Assembly (NCBI GenBank): GCA_014905825.1
Contig: JACGCN010000039.1
Span: 186,001-250,000 of the forward strand
Length of the DNA: 64,000 nt
Direction of reading: 5' to 3'
From: Lyophyllum atratum
Lineage: Eukaryota; Basidiomycota; Agaricomycetes; Agaricales; Lyophyllaceae
The position numbers and the translations under genes were made by a program. Under the pieces are notes generated by a model. It was not told where the DNA came from. It ran no database searches and saw nothing but the letters and a program-made list of their open reading frames with translations. Each line of letters opens with the position of its first letter. Position 1 is the first letter of the stretch. Shown here one piece after another: positions 43,822-57,800 of the stretch.

Positions 43822-45335
43822 ATGTCGCACAACGGAATCGACAGCAAGGCCCGCGTTCCCTCGCCCTCTGGCTCTAACGATTCCTCTTCGCGCGGAAACG
43901 TCGTTGATCATCATGCTGCCAATGGTATGTGCTCCCGGAATCTGTGCAGATTCCTTCGAACCATGGTTTTGTATGTTCACAGTAACAGATGAGATTGCAG
44001 CTGGCCCGCGCAGAGCTCCTGGCCAGGACAAGTCAACCATGATTGTTGTTCAGCCGCTGAAGCGAAGCGAGATGCAGGTAGGAATCACCCTTTATTAGGT
44101 CCTGTGAATCGGGTGTTAACATAGGCATTTTAGCCTTCGTATGCCCAGGATCTGGGAACTGGAGAGGTATAATTATTACTATGGCTTTGAACGTCAGAAC
44201 TCACCCAATAACTTCACAAGGTCACCCATGGAATTTACGGTTCTCTCCTGCAAACGCTGGGTGCCTGTGTTGGATTCTGCGGCGCAATTCCTTGCTGCCC
44301 ATGCTCGAACCCTTTCCGTAACGTCCAACAAGGTGTGCACCCACGCCCAAGCTCCACGGCCCTAAAACTGACAAACTCTCTCACCAGGATCCGTTGGTTT
44401 GGTCTCACGCTTTGGACAATTCTACAAGTCGGTCGACCCCGGTCTTGTCCAAGTCAACGTCTGCACAGAGTCTCTGCGCATCGTTGATGTCAAGATTCAA
44501 ATCAGCCCCATTGGACGCCAAACCGTCATGTGCGTTTTTCCTCTTTAACTACCCCCTATGTTCTCTAAACTGATTATCTGCTTCGATCAGTACGCGTGAC
44601 AATGTGAACGTCGAAATGTGGGTTCGAGCCGCTTTGGATGCGCCAAGAACCAGGTCTAATTTTGTTTAACGACAGTGACTCCGTCATCTACTTCCAGATC
44701 TGCAACCCCTACCGCGCGGCATTCGGCATTAGCGACCTCCGACAAGCACTCATCGAGCGTGCGCAGACGACTCTGCGCCACGTAGTCGGTGCTCGCGCCG
44801 TCCAAAGCGTCGTCACCGAGCGCGAGGCCATTGCATTCGAGATCGCCGAAATTGTCGGTGATGTGGCGGACAAGTGGGGTGTGGCGATCGAAGGCATCCT
44901 CATCAAGGATATCATCTTCAGTTCGGAGGTCTCGGCGTCCCTCTCTTCTGCTGCCCAGCAGAAGCGTATTGGAGAGTCCAAAGTCATCGCCGCCCGTGCA
45001 GAGGTCGACTCGGCCAGGCTCATGCGCCAGGCTGCTGATATCTTGGCTTCCCCGGCCGCCATGCAAATCCGTCAACTCGAAGCTTGTAAGTTTACGCTGC
45101 TCCAGCTGTATTCGGGCATCACTTACCCAGATCCTTCGCAGTGCAACAAATGGCCAAATCCGCTAGCAGCAAGGTTATTTTCGTCCCGATGCAGCTTCAG
45201 AGTGACGTGGTAGGCCAGCTTGCCAATCAAGCATCGGGCTCGGGCGTTGCGGCCATCGCTCAGAATGAGACGGGCGAAGCTGGGATGGGCCCTGCTGGTC
45301 GTGCAGGCCTCCTGAACAGCGTCGCACAAGTCTGA
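43822..45335 (+). CDS. Stomatin/SPFH-family membrane protein
   Basis: SPFH proteins form oligomeric rings on membranes and organise lipid or protein domains. Spliced exons give about 390 residues. The N-terminus (MSHNGIDSKARVPSPSGSND) is hydrophilic. A Gly/Cys-rich hydrophobic hairpin follows (HGIYGSLLQTLGACVGFCGA, IPCCPCSNPF), which is the usual palmitoylated membrane insert. The SPFH domain runs SVGLVSRFGQFYKSVDPGLV, ESLRIVDVKIQISPIGRQTV, TRDNVNVEIDSVIYFQICNP and YRAAFGISDLRQALIERAQT. It continues AIAFEIAEIVGDVADKWGVA, and a coiled coil carries AAQQKRIGESKVIAARAEVD. The end is a low-complexity tail after KVIFVPMQLQSD. Introns are GT-AG and the frame is continuous. The plasma-membrane stomatin type fits better than mitochondrial SLP2 because no presequence is seen. 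Confidence 0.88.
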
Positions 45336-45749
45336 TCTTCTGTGTTTCCTTCTGTATACCCACTGTTGTCCCAGATCTTGTACTCCTGACAACTTTATGC
45401 TTCTTCCTACCTGCGAATGTGGCCTACTACTACCGATATGTTTTCTTAATTTTGTTTTATGACCCTTGATGTGTAAGGTCGAATCGTCGACTTGACTTCC
45501 CCGATCCCCGCCGTTGCTTTCGCTCCATGTACAAAATATTTATTCTGTCATGTTATTACGACGATCCGATGTTTGCTATGTGTTGATACAAAAAATTTGA
45601 GCCTATGCAAACCTTTCTAATACAAATCCACGCCTTTCACTACTAAGTGTATAATAATGCAAGTGTAAGAGGGAAAGCATCGACGGGGGGCCAGCATCGC
45701 GGTTGAGACGGGCGAGTGGCGGGCGACGTAGATCGACAGGACAGGGGTA
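45336..45749. other. 3' intergenic region between convergent genes
   Basis: The stomatin and Rax1-like genes converge here. The sequence is AT-rich with no gene. Confidence 0.5.
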
Positions 45750-47655
45750 TCATGGATGCGAACGGCTGGGAACCGAAAACACGAGGGCCGAAAACGCCTA
45801 AGAAACAAAATAAAGAAGTGAGTGAGAAAATAACAAGAATATATTACAGCCACCCTGATGTCCACCACAGAGTCCCACTGCAGAATTTAGAAAAAACATC
45901 GACTCACCAGCATGACCCATACCCCGAAGCGGCATACCTGAATTAGCACCTGACGATGCACGGCCTTGATGCGCGGATCGAGCACCACAGTCTCGGGCCC
46001 AAAAACGGGCGGCCGGTGGAAATGGTGCACTGACGCCGCTGTTGTCCACCCATACGAATGCACAGTATCGCTAGACTGCGATAATTGCCCCACGCGCGTC
46101 AGCGGCTCGATGGCGAAGGGTGCGATCACGGCGACGTCCTGCGCGGGGTACTGTTTCTTGTCGTCGCGCTCTATCTCGTGTTTATGCGGAGGAGGGGACG
46201 TGTCCTGCGTGTGTTGGCGGTCCTTGCACGGTCCTAGGATTCGGTCGACGAAGGCGAGGGCTTCATCGTCCATTTCTCGCATCTCCCATACGCGCAGCTG
46301 TGTATTCCCGCGCATCCATACCTGGCTGCAGTACCTGCCCAGAAGGTCAGCTCAGATAACAAAAGCGACGATACAAGGAAGGTGTAGAGACGCACCCTCG
46401 CCACGCGGAGTAGCATTGCGCTGAGCCCAAGGAACACAACCCGACAGGGAATATTCTCCAGGCGCGGTTCGCCTGAGGAGGGGTCGGCACCATCATGATC
46501 AAAAGCAGTGCTATCAGGAGGCCGATGGCGATGTTGCAAATGCCGACGGTATACCTGGAGATGTACTACGTCAGGAACGACAAAGAGGCTGATATTGTCA
46601 ATCTACCAGTATATTTGTTTCGGAAGGTTGATGTTGGCGCTTGCTGCGGATAGGAATCGCGGCAGGATACCTCGCTCTATCTGAGTGTATACCTCCTCGT
46701 ATACAGGTAGAAACTGTATGGGGGCTGCATTAACACCGGGCGTGAGCAGTGTCGCCTTGCTCACTCACAATATCAGGATGGCAATCTAGCGAAAGATTTC
46801 TGATCGCGGTGTCACGGACGATGGCATCGAGAGATAGTTCCTTCGTAGCTAGCGGGCTTAGAAATGTAGCAACAGCGCGCTCACACTCAGCGCGAAAGCG
46901 ATGGCTATCCGGATCGTTGCTTGTCGAGATGGTGTATGCCAAGGGTGGTATGGACAGCTGCGTGTACTTCGGGGGCAGCATCGGCGAAGGGGATGTCGGG
47001 GAGGGAGCATCGGCAGGGCTGGTAGGCGACGGCTCCTCAGTGTCATCCTTTCCGAGTTCTTCAATATCGACTTGGAGCCTTGCAAGGCTCTCTGCTGCAC
47101 ATTGCTCTGTCCTAGCTCGGCTGGGCGTTCTGAAGGCAAAGTCATCGTGCGAGGGGCTCGTCTGTTTGCGAGTAAACTTTAAATATCGCTCTCGGTAGTC
47201 CTGACAAGGTGTGTGAGCAGCACGTCAAAGGTGATTGGCACGAGAATGATGGTTACCTGGAACCACACTAAAAATTGAAGGTTCTCCACGGAGTACTCCT
47301 GAAATGTACCGTTCAGACGCCGTTCACGCCAGAAGCTTTTGCTTTAGCACAACGCACCACGAAAGTGAGATGCCTTTCGAAGTCGGCCAAACTGAAGAGA
47401 ATGTTAGCTCCAGGACGAGAGAGCGACGGGAGAATGGCACCTTATCGGCGCGCAGGTGTCACCAGCAAGAACATTCGCTACATGGACAGTCAATTACTCG
47501 TTATGTAGATGGACACGCGACGTATGAAAGGCGGATGTCAATATAACCTTACCTAGTGTCACGTCTGAAAGATGGGGCTTCAAGTTGAATCGCGCAGCGA
47601 GTGGATGGAGGCTGGCCACGAATGTCCTCGACGACGAAGGAGTGGCGTTCTTCAT
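45750..47655 (-). CDS. Rax1-like RGS-domain membrane protein
   Basis: Yeast Rax1 carries an RGS-like domain and membrane helices and marks bud sites. Here the ATG at 47655 starts MKNATPSSSRTFVASLHPLA. Exons lead to SLADFERHLTFV, EYSVENLQFLVWFQDYRERY, then a Ser/Pro linker, PPKYTQLSIPPLAYT and RFRAECERAVATFLSP, and the helix LSLDAIVRDTAIRNLSLDCH. The YSVENLQFLVWFQDYRERY block is the RGS core. The C-terminal half has hydrophobic helices (YTVGICNIAIGLLIALLLIM, then LCSLGSAQCYSA) and a final hydrophobic stretch near DIRAFSALVFSVP. The end at 45750 is inferred from two joined last exons and is less certain. The product may act in polarity or G-protein control; a catalytic GAP function is unproven. 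Confidence 0.8.
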
Positions 47656-48288
47656 GGGCGGAGGCAAGGGACGACGAAATGGGAACGCAGTACTCTGTTA
47701 CATGAATCACGACCTTCTATACGGCGTTTATCAACCTCTGGAAGGGTTCGATTCCGTGGCTTCGATCGGGTTTTCTTTGCCCTGTAAATCTCCGTATCTG
47801 CAGGGGTCAGACGATATCGCGGTCAACGTCAGGCAACATACAAAAGCTTCCAGGTCCTGAATCAGAGCGAACCAGTATACCGGTGTGCCCCACTGTGCTG
47901 GAACTTCCTTCGATTGAAGAGAATGATGCTCACGAGGACCACAACGAATGCTCGCCGGTCTTTATAGACGTAGGCATCGTTACTAGGAAAATTGAAAGAA
48001 AGGATAAAGCGCTGGTTATTCAACATAAGGTCAGACGCACTCAGGGTCAGGGACGCTCGCGATTTGAAGTGAGAAAGTTCCGGATATATTATAACCACCT
48101 ATTAGGCTTCCCAGCTAATGCCTGCCATCCCATTTGATTACCTCTGACATCAGCAGCCCCGATGCGTTGCAGGCATGAATATTACAGAGCATCCATCCGG
48201 TTATCAACATTGCAGTAAAAACAAAACTCAAATCCGGTATCAACGAGAGTGAATAAGAATAGGCACCGTCTGTTAACTAAATAGTGCC
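47656..48288. other. Intergenic, no supported gene
   Basis: Upstream of the Rax1-like gene and downstream of the coiled-coil gene on the same strand. An open frame at 47585-47860 on the plus strand overlaps the Rax1-like first exon and looks like an antisense shadow. Confidence 0.45.
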
Positions 48289-51200
48289 TCAGAAGAACTC
48301 ATGACCATGAGACTCGCCTGGTCGGCGCCGGTGGGGCATGAACGAATCGTCCCTAACGCTTCCCACCATGAAGGGATCAGGCGTGGGCTCCAGGATATTT
48401 CCAGCAGCAGCCCACGACGACAAGTTCGGGAGGAGGTTACGCAGCCCAGGGCTCACCGCACGGGTAGGGTGTGCCGGCTGGGAAGTCCGGTGAGGCTCGA
48501 TAGCAACCGGTGGTTCGACGACAACCGGACCAGTGCCCGACGCGGTGTGTCGTAAGGACTGAACTGTTCTACTGAGTGCCTGGAACACGGAGGATCGTTC
48601 TGGCCATGCAAGCGCATCGGCCGTGTTCGACTGGGAAGATCGCGGCTCCTCGGCTTGGCTGGTGAACGTGGAATGTATGGAAGAATCGGAAAGCCCACGG
48701 CGGCGGAGTGTCCGTTGTAATAGAGGTGCCAGGTCATCGGGTTCCTCATCGTCCTGGATCGGTCGCGCAACGTCAATAACGGCATCTACGTCACGGGAAA
48801 TCGCGCTCCCGATATTTGTAGACCGCCGTATGGTGCCAGCATTGAAGCCGCTGGTGGGTTTCATAAATGATTGCACTCTGCGCGGACCTTTCGGGATAAC
48901 GACCCATGGATCGGGCGCCGTATTTTGCGGTGCGCCTGCGAAGATGTTCATTACGGCAGCCACGCTGTGAGAAGGAGCAAGAGATCCAGAAGCTTCCCCG
49001 TCACCATTCTGCTTCACCTGGGAGGTTACGGTACTTGTTGTCGATCGGCCAACTGCCGATCCCGAGAATTCGACGTTGACGGTAGTGGCCGACGCAGAAA
49101 GCGCCGGCCCCAATTTGGGGATAAATCGCGGAGGACGCGACGAACCACGTCCGCTAACGGAGCGAGTGAGCCCCGGACGCTCTGCCGAGTTTTCGCCGCG
49201 CTCACTAGGTGAGAAGAGCTTCGAGATAGGAGCCATCCAACCACTCGTCGCTGTGCTACCGGCATTTCCTCGCTCCTTCTCCTTCCTTTCTTCCTCAACC
49301 TTGCTCGGGTTCAGTGCCAGCTCACTCACCCTCGATGCGCATGAAGGATCGAGGATAACATCATTCAGGACCACCCGCATCTCGCCCATTTCCGCAAAGA
49401 GGTCCTTGAATAACTTGAATAATACCCTAAAGTCCTTGCGCGTGCACGGCGTTACCACAGTGTCGTCCTCCAGTAGAAAGCGGAACTGTGACCGCAGGTT
49501 GGTCGAATCTAAAAGAATGTGGTTGACGGTGCTACGGGAGAGATGCCTAACATCGGCGCCTTTGAGGTGCTGGCGCTTCAGGCGATTTGTTAAGGTGAGG
49601 GCATCAGCCTGTGACATGCGAGTCTGAAATCCGGAAATTCGGTCAAGCATAACAGACAGGTGGGAAGATAAGGTTTCTGAGAACGATGAAGACTCGGAGC
49701 GTGGGTCGTGTGGGGATGACGATGAGATGTATGATGGCAGTGGTGATGGTGAATGCATACCAAGCCAAGGGTCGGTTTGGACAGCTCGTGAGCGAGTGAG
49801 AAGAAGTAATGTTTTACGCACACTAGGCTTCTCTAGGGACGAAAAGTCGTCGTTGTCGACGAAGGGTTCTTCGACCTCGATACTAACACGTGAAGAAGCA
49901 TAGCGTGGTTGTGGTTGGCTAAGAGGTGAAAACATAACTTCTGAGGGCGTCAAAGAATCTGCTGGTGAAATAGGACGTCGACTAGTTTCCGGAGTAAGTG
50001 GTTCCTTGCAAAACAAATCAGACACGCGACGAAAACAAATGACGAGAACTCTTACGAAAGGCCGTCGGTACTTTCTTTCTAAACTAGCACTTCGGGAATT
50101 GTAATATTGCATCTGAAAGGTACGAGAATTGGATTGGTGCTAAAACGAGTATAATGTGGGTATGGCTCACCGGGTGATCCTTGCCAAGTGACCCCGGAAC
50201 ACTACCGGTATAAATCTGGTGCCGCAGTTGGGGAGTTCCAGCTGCATCGACCGTGAGCAATAGTGCGGACAGGACATTCACGAATTGCGTACCTCCCATC
50301 CTAGAGGGTGGCTTTGCCCTATGTTCTTCGACTTCTTCTTGCAAGGTGTGCATTTCCTCACGAGATTCCGTCAGCATGTTTTGCAGCTCTGCATTATCAC
50401 GTTTCAAGGTTTCGTTGTCGTTAACGAGTGACTCTAGGACGTTTGTCAACTCAGTGTGTTCCACTGCCGCAGTTTGTCCCAGCTGCTAAATCGCTATGGC
50501 TTAGGAAAAGTGAGAAGGCCATAATCACATTTTCACTCACCGAGCTATGCAATGCTTCAATGCGGACACGGGCATCCTTTAAGATGTGCTCCGACGACTC
50601 CAGTCGATGTAGTCTTCGTTCCTCCAGTACATCCTGCAACCGCCTAACTTCACTCTGTAGTTTGGCTATTGTCCAAACCATTAGGATTGTGATAAACAGG
50701 AATCCGGGAAAAAGCACCTGTCTTGTCCTTCATAGCAGCGAATCGAGATTCTGCTAACTTTGCCCTATTCGACTCTCCATCACGCTCCTGTTGCATGTCA
50801 TCCTTCTCCCTGATAGCAGTTGACAAGCGAGTTTCCCAACCGACTGAACGAGCGTGCTGAGCTGTAAGGCGAGATATTGTCGTCCGCGCTTCTTGCAGTT
50901 CATGCAGTATGGTCTTTGTAGACACTTCCGTCACTTCATTGTTCACTAGTGCCTGGTTTAAACGCTGTCCATAATTGTATGAGTTCCAAGAGACTACGAT
51001 GAGCAAGCGGTGCCGTTACTTACCTTCTCTAACCTGCTTCTCTCCTTGACCAACTCTATAATTTGAAGCGCAGAAGGATCAGGCAGTGACTCGTCATCCT
51101 CATGACTCCCTTCGTGATCCGCAGATAATTGTTGCCGCTTATGACCCTGTGAAGAGGTTAACTGCATAAAGCTCTCTGTGAGGTACATGCGCATACCTCA

Positions 51201-51537
51201 TGTCGACGCACGTAGGCCTCATGCCGCTGCAGTAGAGCCTGTCCCACCTCTGAGACGGGTGAGTTTAGGTACAGGCGACGACGAATACGGCCTTACCTGC
51301 ACTCAATATCAATCGGCTCTCTAGACTGGACTTCGCCTCCAACCAGCCTTTCATGTTCTCGCACTCCTCTCTTCCACAACAGCATGCTAGTGGTGCATGA
51401 GGTTCGGGAGAAGGAACCCTCGAGAAATTGGCCAGTGCAAGGGTCAGATCGTCGATAGTACTGTTCGCATGATGGAAACTATTGCTCAAGGGTGATTCTG
51501 GGGTGGTTGGTCGGGATTTCTCGGCTTCGTCATGCAT
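48289..51537 (-). CDS. Long coiled-coil protein with Cys-rich N-terminus, unknown function
   Basis: The ATG at 51537 starts MHDEAEKSRPTTPESPLSNS, then DDLTLALANFSRVPSPEPHA and a Cys cluster (LACCCGREECENMKGWLEAK). Then come ESRLILSA and a series of exons with a heptad-rich coiled coil (LQIIELVKERSRLEK, ILHELQEARTTISRLTAQHA, QSEVRRLQDVLEERRLHRLE, NDNETLKRDNAELQNMLTES). The last 600 residues are one long frame, Ser/Pro-rich, with a helical stretch QADALTLTNRLKRQHLKGAD and an FRVLFKLFKDLFAEMGEMRV segment. The end is RRPGESHGHEFF. Introns are GT-AG, including one in-frame 51-bp intron (GTAAGA to TTGCAAG) that an ORF caller would translate. The total is about 950 residues. No function is claimed; vesicle or cytoskeletal scaffolds look alike. 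Confidence 0.7.
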
Positions 51538-51880
51538 ATCAGGGCACAGAGGGTGCACCACACCTGTGTGGCTCAGAGAAAGAGATGGGTCTGGGAGTAC
51601 AGCCGAAACCGTAGTTGTACTTAAATTAAAGAGGCATCGGTGACAAGAGACTAAGGCGCCACGTGATGCCAATTTAGGTGGTCTACGCGATCAAGCTTCG
51701 AGAAGAGAATCAGGCCCGAAGGATATGGTATTATACAGCCGTTCATGATATCATACAGTGAAGAGAATAGAGAGAGGCGAGGGGAAGAGAGGGAGCGTGC
51801 GTTAGATGACGAAGAAGATAAGAATAGCTGAGTGGCCCAGATAACAATGGACGGTCAATGTAGCAATTATACGCGAGGAA
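51538..51880. other. Short intergenic region
   Basis: This 343-bp stretch separates two minus-strand genes. It contains GA-rich sequence (about 51760-51815, with gagagagaggcgagggg). No gene seen. Confidence 0.5.
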
Positions 51881-54800
51881 TTAAGCTATGATTAGAGTCA
51901 CCAAACTAGGGATCCAATGCACCATCTTGGTGGCATGCCCGCGATCTCTGAGGAACTGGAAGTTGTTCGCAAGTCCTTGCATTCCGAGCTCGTCGAGGGC
52001 ATTCAGAAGATTCCGACCAGGGCCTGCCGCGCCCTCATCCACCGTGCTCAGCGTCGACGATGATCCCCGAAGGTTGGTCTGTTGTCGAGAATGGTCTTGT
52101 AGGGAGACTCGGAAAACGTTGGACACGGAGCGGATGATAGATGGCTTGAGGGCGTTGGCAAGGATTTCTTTGATGCGATCCTGTAAGCCATCGTAGCTGC
52201 AACCGAGAAATTAATAAGACACGAAAAAGGAAGAACCAGGACGTACATCAATGAAACAGTTTGTGGGAAAGAGTTTGCGATGTCCGAGAGCAAACCGAAT
52301 AGAATTTCGGTCTCCGTATCGTCCCCCTGAGCGCCGGTCAACACGGTCGCAACAAATGAAGTAGCGAGGAGCGCAGTGCTCGAGTCTGTGATGCCCAGGA
52401 AGGCCGGGGATATTCGGGGAGCATTGCAATTGTCATCCTCCAACCCATCCAACCCAGCATCTGAAAGCCACGCGTCGTCGATTTTGCAATGATCCAATAG
52501 CTGTCGGTATGCGGTGGGCGTCGTGGAGGCTGGTAACAACGCGAGGAAATACCCGAGAGCATCGGGAGAAATGCTATCCCTGAACCCGTTCGAGATATCG
52601 CTCTTGGTTTCAGCGCGCACTGTAACGCAAAGGAGACTCCGAAGGACCGTTCGTGCGTCTTCCGTCATCCCGGTACGCCGCATGCCTTTGAAAAGAATGG
52701 CAGCAAGGGAAAACGAGAAGCTGGATTCGAAAGAGATGTGCAGCATCTCATCCAACTGGGAGGTGATATCCTCCAGAGGAACACGACTCTTCAAAAGGAA
52801 TGACGAAACAGATTCCGACTGGAACATGCCCCGAAGTTCTATATTCTCCACCGTGACCCGCAATAGGCGGGCTGCTTCAACATAGAAGGAAGGGTGGCTG
52901 GCTTGGAGAAGGGCGACAGCTAGCCAGAACAAGAGACAGATATATCTCGAGTCCTTGGGAAGGGCTGGAACAACTTTGCACATGCATCGAAGCATGCTGA
53001 CGACCGAGAGCGTGTGTGTTTCGGTAACCTTTCCGAGGGCGGTGTTGAATGCAACAAGTATTTGGTATAGGAAGTCGTCGTCCACATCCGCAGTAGCGAG
53101 CGTACCGAGAGCAATGAACGCCCTTGTCTGAACAGCGGGGGAAACTTGGAAAGCGCTTGAGGTAATAAGACTCATCCATCGAGCACGCCAGACGTTCAGG
53201 AGGCCTAGGATATTTTAGGAAGATCGACCATACATATTTGGATGACGTACCTTTAGACCCGGATCCAACCTCCATAACCTGGATAAGGAACTCAGTAAGA
53301 TGCTCCTGGGTATCAAGGCAATCCTTGTCATCTTTTGGATCGCAGTTGGTATATTCGCTGGTCGGTGTTTCGCGTCGAAGGCCGAACAGTCGGAGCTTCT
53401 CGGGCGTGGTACACTCGTTGATAAGCCGAAGAAGCTGTGGACCAAGGGATTCTTCTGTTCTTGAGATATACAGAGCTTGTAGAAGGTTCATAATGATGCC
53501 ATAGACAGATTTGCGGACAAGAGGCGGTCCACAGCCTGCGACCAGAGTGACGTTGTGGATAATCTCAGGGACATATAACTGGTCGCAACCGGCTTGACCA
53601 GAGGAGGGTGCAACGACGAGGGAAAAGCGTATAAGAGTCGAGATTTCGTTCCAGTTGGGATGATCTGCCAGGACATTAAATGGTTGTGTCATGAACACCT
53701 TGCATATGACCTACACAGAACGTCAGTGGGCGGCATAAAATACACCACAATCACAGACCTTGCGCAGCTTTGAGTATATTCTGCCTCTCACGCTGATCGA
53801 GGAAAGTGACGCTATAGCGTGAGCAATTGCCTCACATCGATGGGTCCCAACCCCACCCTCAGTGGCCGTTCGCACAAGCTCGTCCAAAACAACATCAATG
53901 ATGACTGTATCCAGTTTGCCGACTTCACTCCAGATATATTTCTGAATTGTAGATGTTATCTATATTAAAACTTGTAAGCCTTAAGCGACGACGCATACGG
54001 GACGTGATACGAACATCGGGGTAGGTGGCAGCCAGATCTGCCAGGTTCCGGATGCAGTCACGTAGTCTAGCCCCAGATCGCTCATAGAGATTGCTGGTGG
54101 GGTTCGAGAACAGGGCAAGGTTCCTTATCCAGGGGCTCAGATAATGTATACAGCTGATGCGTTGTGATGTCTTATCCATACTGCTCATAGCAGCCCCCAC
54201 CTCAGGAATGAAGTCGAGGGTCAGCTGAGGAGCGAAGGCTGCAATCTTCTCGCTCAGCTGAGTCACAAACGCGCTGGGATCTCCGGGAATGAAACCAGCT
54301 GTGAACATTTGATAGTCTCAGCGGTGGCTCTGAAATAGTTGATAAGGTGAGCAGACCTTGCGAAGCGACGATCGGGCTGTTCTCGTAATTGAGGTAGGTG
54401 CAAACGGCCCCAAGAAGATCGTAGGCAGCGCCGCGCAATTCCTCGTCGTTTATATCAACACTAAGGAGCCCCACGTGAAGCAAGGTTGCTGGAACATTTG
54501 AGAAACGGGAGAAACGTTCCGTCAGTGGTGCTTGAACTTCTTTTAGGCGACCTTTGGCTGATCGAATCGCCTATATGCGAGTGAGACGAGAGTATGGCGG
54601 AGGAATGCGAAGAATGCTAACCCTCACGATATTCTCCCGCGACGGCGACGAGAAATATTCAGTGATGCCACCCCGACAGCGTCGGATGATGAATTCACAA
54701 GTGTCTGTCCCAGTGGCAACATTGTAGATGTCACTAATGTCCGCCAGATGAATGATTTCAGTAGCTTTGCATGACAAGCCGGGCGAGATAAGCTGTGTTT

Positions 54801-57800
54801 TGACCTGGAAGGGAGAGTTAATAGGCATTTTATCATGGGCACTGGGTATAAATTCTCACTGATGTTATTCGTATGTGTGTCATGCCTACTGTGAGAGTGA
54901 TGGGCCGCGGCTGCTGATTAACTTTCATCGTGGCTTCTGTGAATGTTTCCTGGGGTTGTTGTTCTAACGTCACTGCATGCCAGATATATTTTAGCCAGCC
55001 AAAAAGCGGATCACAGATCTTACGCACATGGATGAATCAATTCTTCCAGGGCCTCTATCTGGATGTGAGGCTTCAGCTCCGCAACCGAAGAGTAAGCCTT
55101 GACGGAATCGCAGAATGGGGTGCCTTGAGAGCCGTTGAGCCAATGAAGATAACGATGCTGTCGAGACTACACACCTGCTGTCACATTATAAAGTCGTCTC
55201 AGGTATTTCTGTGTCAGGGTATTGGGATTCAAGACATGCGTGATTGTGAACCGCGAGCGAATGTCATAAGGCAGCAATTCAGCGCAATATTTCAACCACT
55301 GAAGCGGAACTTCACATATGGAAGTGAAAGACGTGCAATCCAAAATTAAGTCGAAGGAGCGGTCCTCATATTCTGGTTGCGCGATCGTCTGTATAAACGA
55401 AAAGGTTCAAAGATATTCTCCAATTACGTATTGAAAACCTACTTTGAACACGTGGTACATCAGTAGTTCGATGTCCAACGTTTCTACATCGATTTTCCAC
55501 AGTTGAAAGATGAAAACAGCCTTTTCCTCCTTCGGAATAATCAGTGGATGTTAATAGGATGGTGAGGTGGGATTGGAGCATACCAAAGGAACATTGGTCT
55601 CCAGAAAGATATCCTCAACCTGGCTGATATTCCTTCCAGCATATCGCGTCATCAGATCAATGTAGTCAGGATGCATATGATGAGGCAAGGTCGATGGCCG
55701 AGGAATCTCTAGAGGCGGCCCCAGGTCAACGAGTAAAGCACAAAGCCCATCCCATGCTCGTTTGCCACTGACAGCAGTCGAATCTCCCTCTGTCGAAGGT
55801 TTCGACAGGCTGAGGAGCTCCTTGCCAATCTTGTCAGCATGTTTGTCAAAGAACCGATGCAAGACTATGATGTCTGTATCATCGGATGTTGTCCCAACCC
55901 ATTGGTCATTTTCTTCTTGGGAATGCAAAGGTTTCTTTGATATATCAATTTAGTCAACAGATTTCCATGAAGACCGCAAGGACATACAGTCAAATCGCTC
56001 AGGAAGCGTGTAACATTCGTGATGTTTGCCTTCAAGAATGAATTGAGGACAACCATGTGAGCCTCTTTGCCAAAGAAAATGTTGTTAGCAAGGTTCTGAA
56101 TGATTTTCGTGATGATCATTAGGCCAGGCCGAAGCGGGCCGTTAGGTCCTCCTGGCGGCTCAATGTCAATTGTCTGGGGAGTTACCACCGCAGGCGATAT
56201 GAACCTAGCCGATAAATTGGTTTATGTTCAACACAGTCAAATGAAACGGAATAACCTCAAGAAGATGAACGCCCCCGTCGCGGCAAATTTAGCTTCCGGC
56301 CAGACATTCGTACTGTTGTTCGAGAGATAAGTGCAAGGAGAGAGACTGAGAATGTATCACTGACACCGTGGTTGCAATATGAATACATATTTCGCGAAAC
56401 ATGCTTTTGAGAGTGTGACTCGTGTACAACAGTAACAATAAATGGATAGCAACTCACGTAGGGATGGCCGGAAGTGATGACGAGACCAGGTCGAGGAAGT
56501 GGGATGCAACGATTTCCACATGCCGAAGGTTCCTCTGGACTTCTTCCTGGCCGACTTTGGTAGGATCCAAATCATACCCGTAACCCGAGGCATTGTCAAC
56601 CATGATTTTGATGAGAGGCTGAACCAACGTCCTCAAGTAGTTGTAGCCGTGGATCTTGGCGAAGGCGGACAAAAATCGAGTGCAAGTCGTGTTGCCCCGG
56701 AAAAGGTTGGCTTCGTTGTCTACATTGTCGTCAGGATCCGATTAAATGATGCACCGAAAATTAATCTCTACCGGTAGAAGCGACTTCGCGTTCAATCATG
56801 ACTTTAATAAGTTTCATCAGGGAGACGCGGGTGTCGAAAATATTGAGAAGGACGGATATCATCATGTCGACTTCAGAAGGGGGGCAGATTTCGCATATCG
56901 TTAGTGCCAGTACCATCTGGTTCAGTCAGCATTGAATAGCAATGTCCAAAGCAGTAAAATCGCTTACATCCGAGCCGCGGACCAACTACGAAGGACTAGA
57001 TCAGCTGCCGTACAAGGTCAAGAGGAGCAGGATAACGTACGTCGCAAAGACGATTGTGCCTAGCAATGCTCGCCGAACGATCTTCAGGATCGAATTTCGT
57101 CCCTTGGCCAATGACCCGAGCAAACACATGAGCAAAAATCGCTCGCTTCCTATTGTCCTCATCATATGCGAGGGGTAGACATTGTTTGAAGCCACTCTCT
57201 GTATTGGCGCTGACGAGGTGCGATAGACCAGTGATGACAAGTTCTCTCAGCTCCGCCTCCCGTTGAGAAACACGCATTTTCTAGATCGATCTCAACGCTA
57301 GCTTCCCAAAGATAGCGAAAAAGGCATACCTGGTGTAATGATCCCACATCCGAGACACTGTCAGACGCCTTAGAGAAGCACGTTAGTCAACTCAGAGCTC
57401 TGATATCGTGGTCAAACTTACTGCAATATCAGAAGGGTAGGCTTCGAGCGCTTGAAGTAAGGCTCCAGAATACTTATTGAACAATCTGGAAACGACGTGT
57501 ACACTGTCGTCCCCCGTGTTTGCATCGACCGGACGAAGTTGTAGCCGGTCCAAAAGCTTTACAGATGTTCGCAAACAAGCCATGTTGAGTTCATTCTGTA
57601 TCGCCGCGAGTTCTCCCTGAGCATCCTGAATGCCTACGTTTAGCCAGTGATGTGGGATGGTACACAGTGAACATACCATCGTTGGTTGAATCCAGCCAAT
57701 AACGATGTCAAGGATGTTGTGACGGGCACTGCTGTCCTTCCGCACAGCCAGGGTATCTGTACGGTCGCAGACACTCTCACACATGATGCAAAACTTGGTC

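Noticed and set aside
47585..47860. Plus-strand frame of 91 codons
   Set aside because: It overlaps the first exon of the Rax1-like gene on the other strand and has no features.
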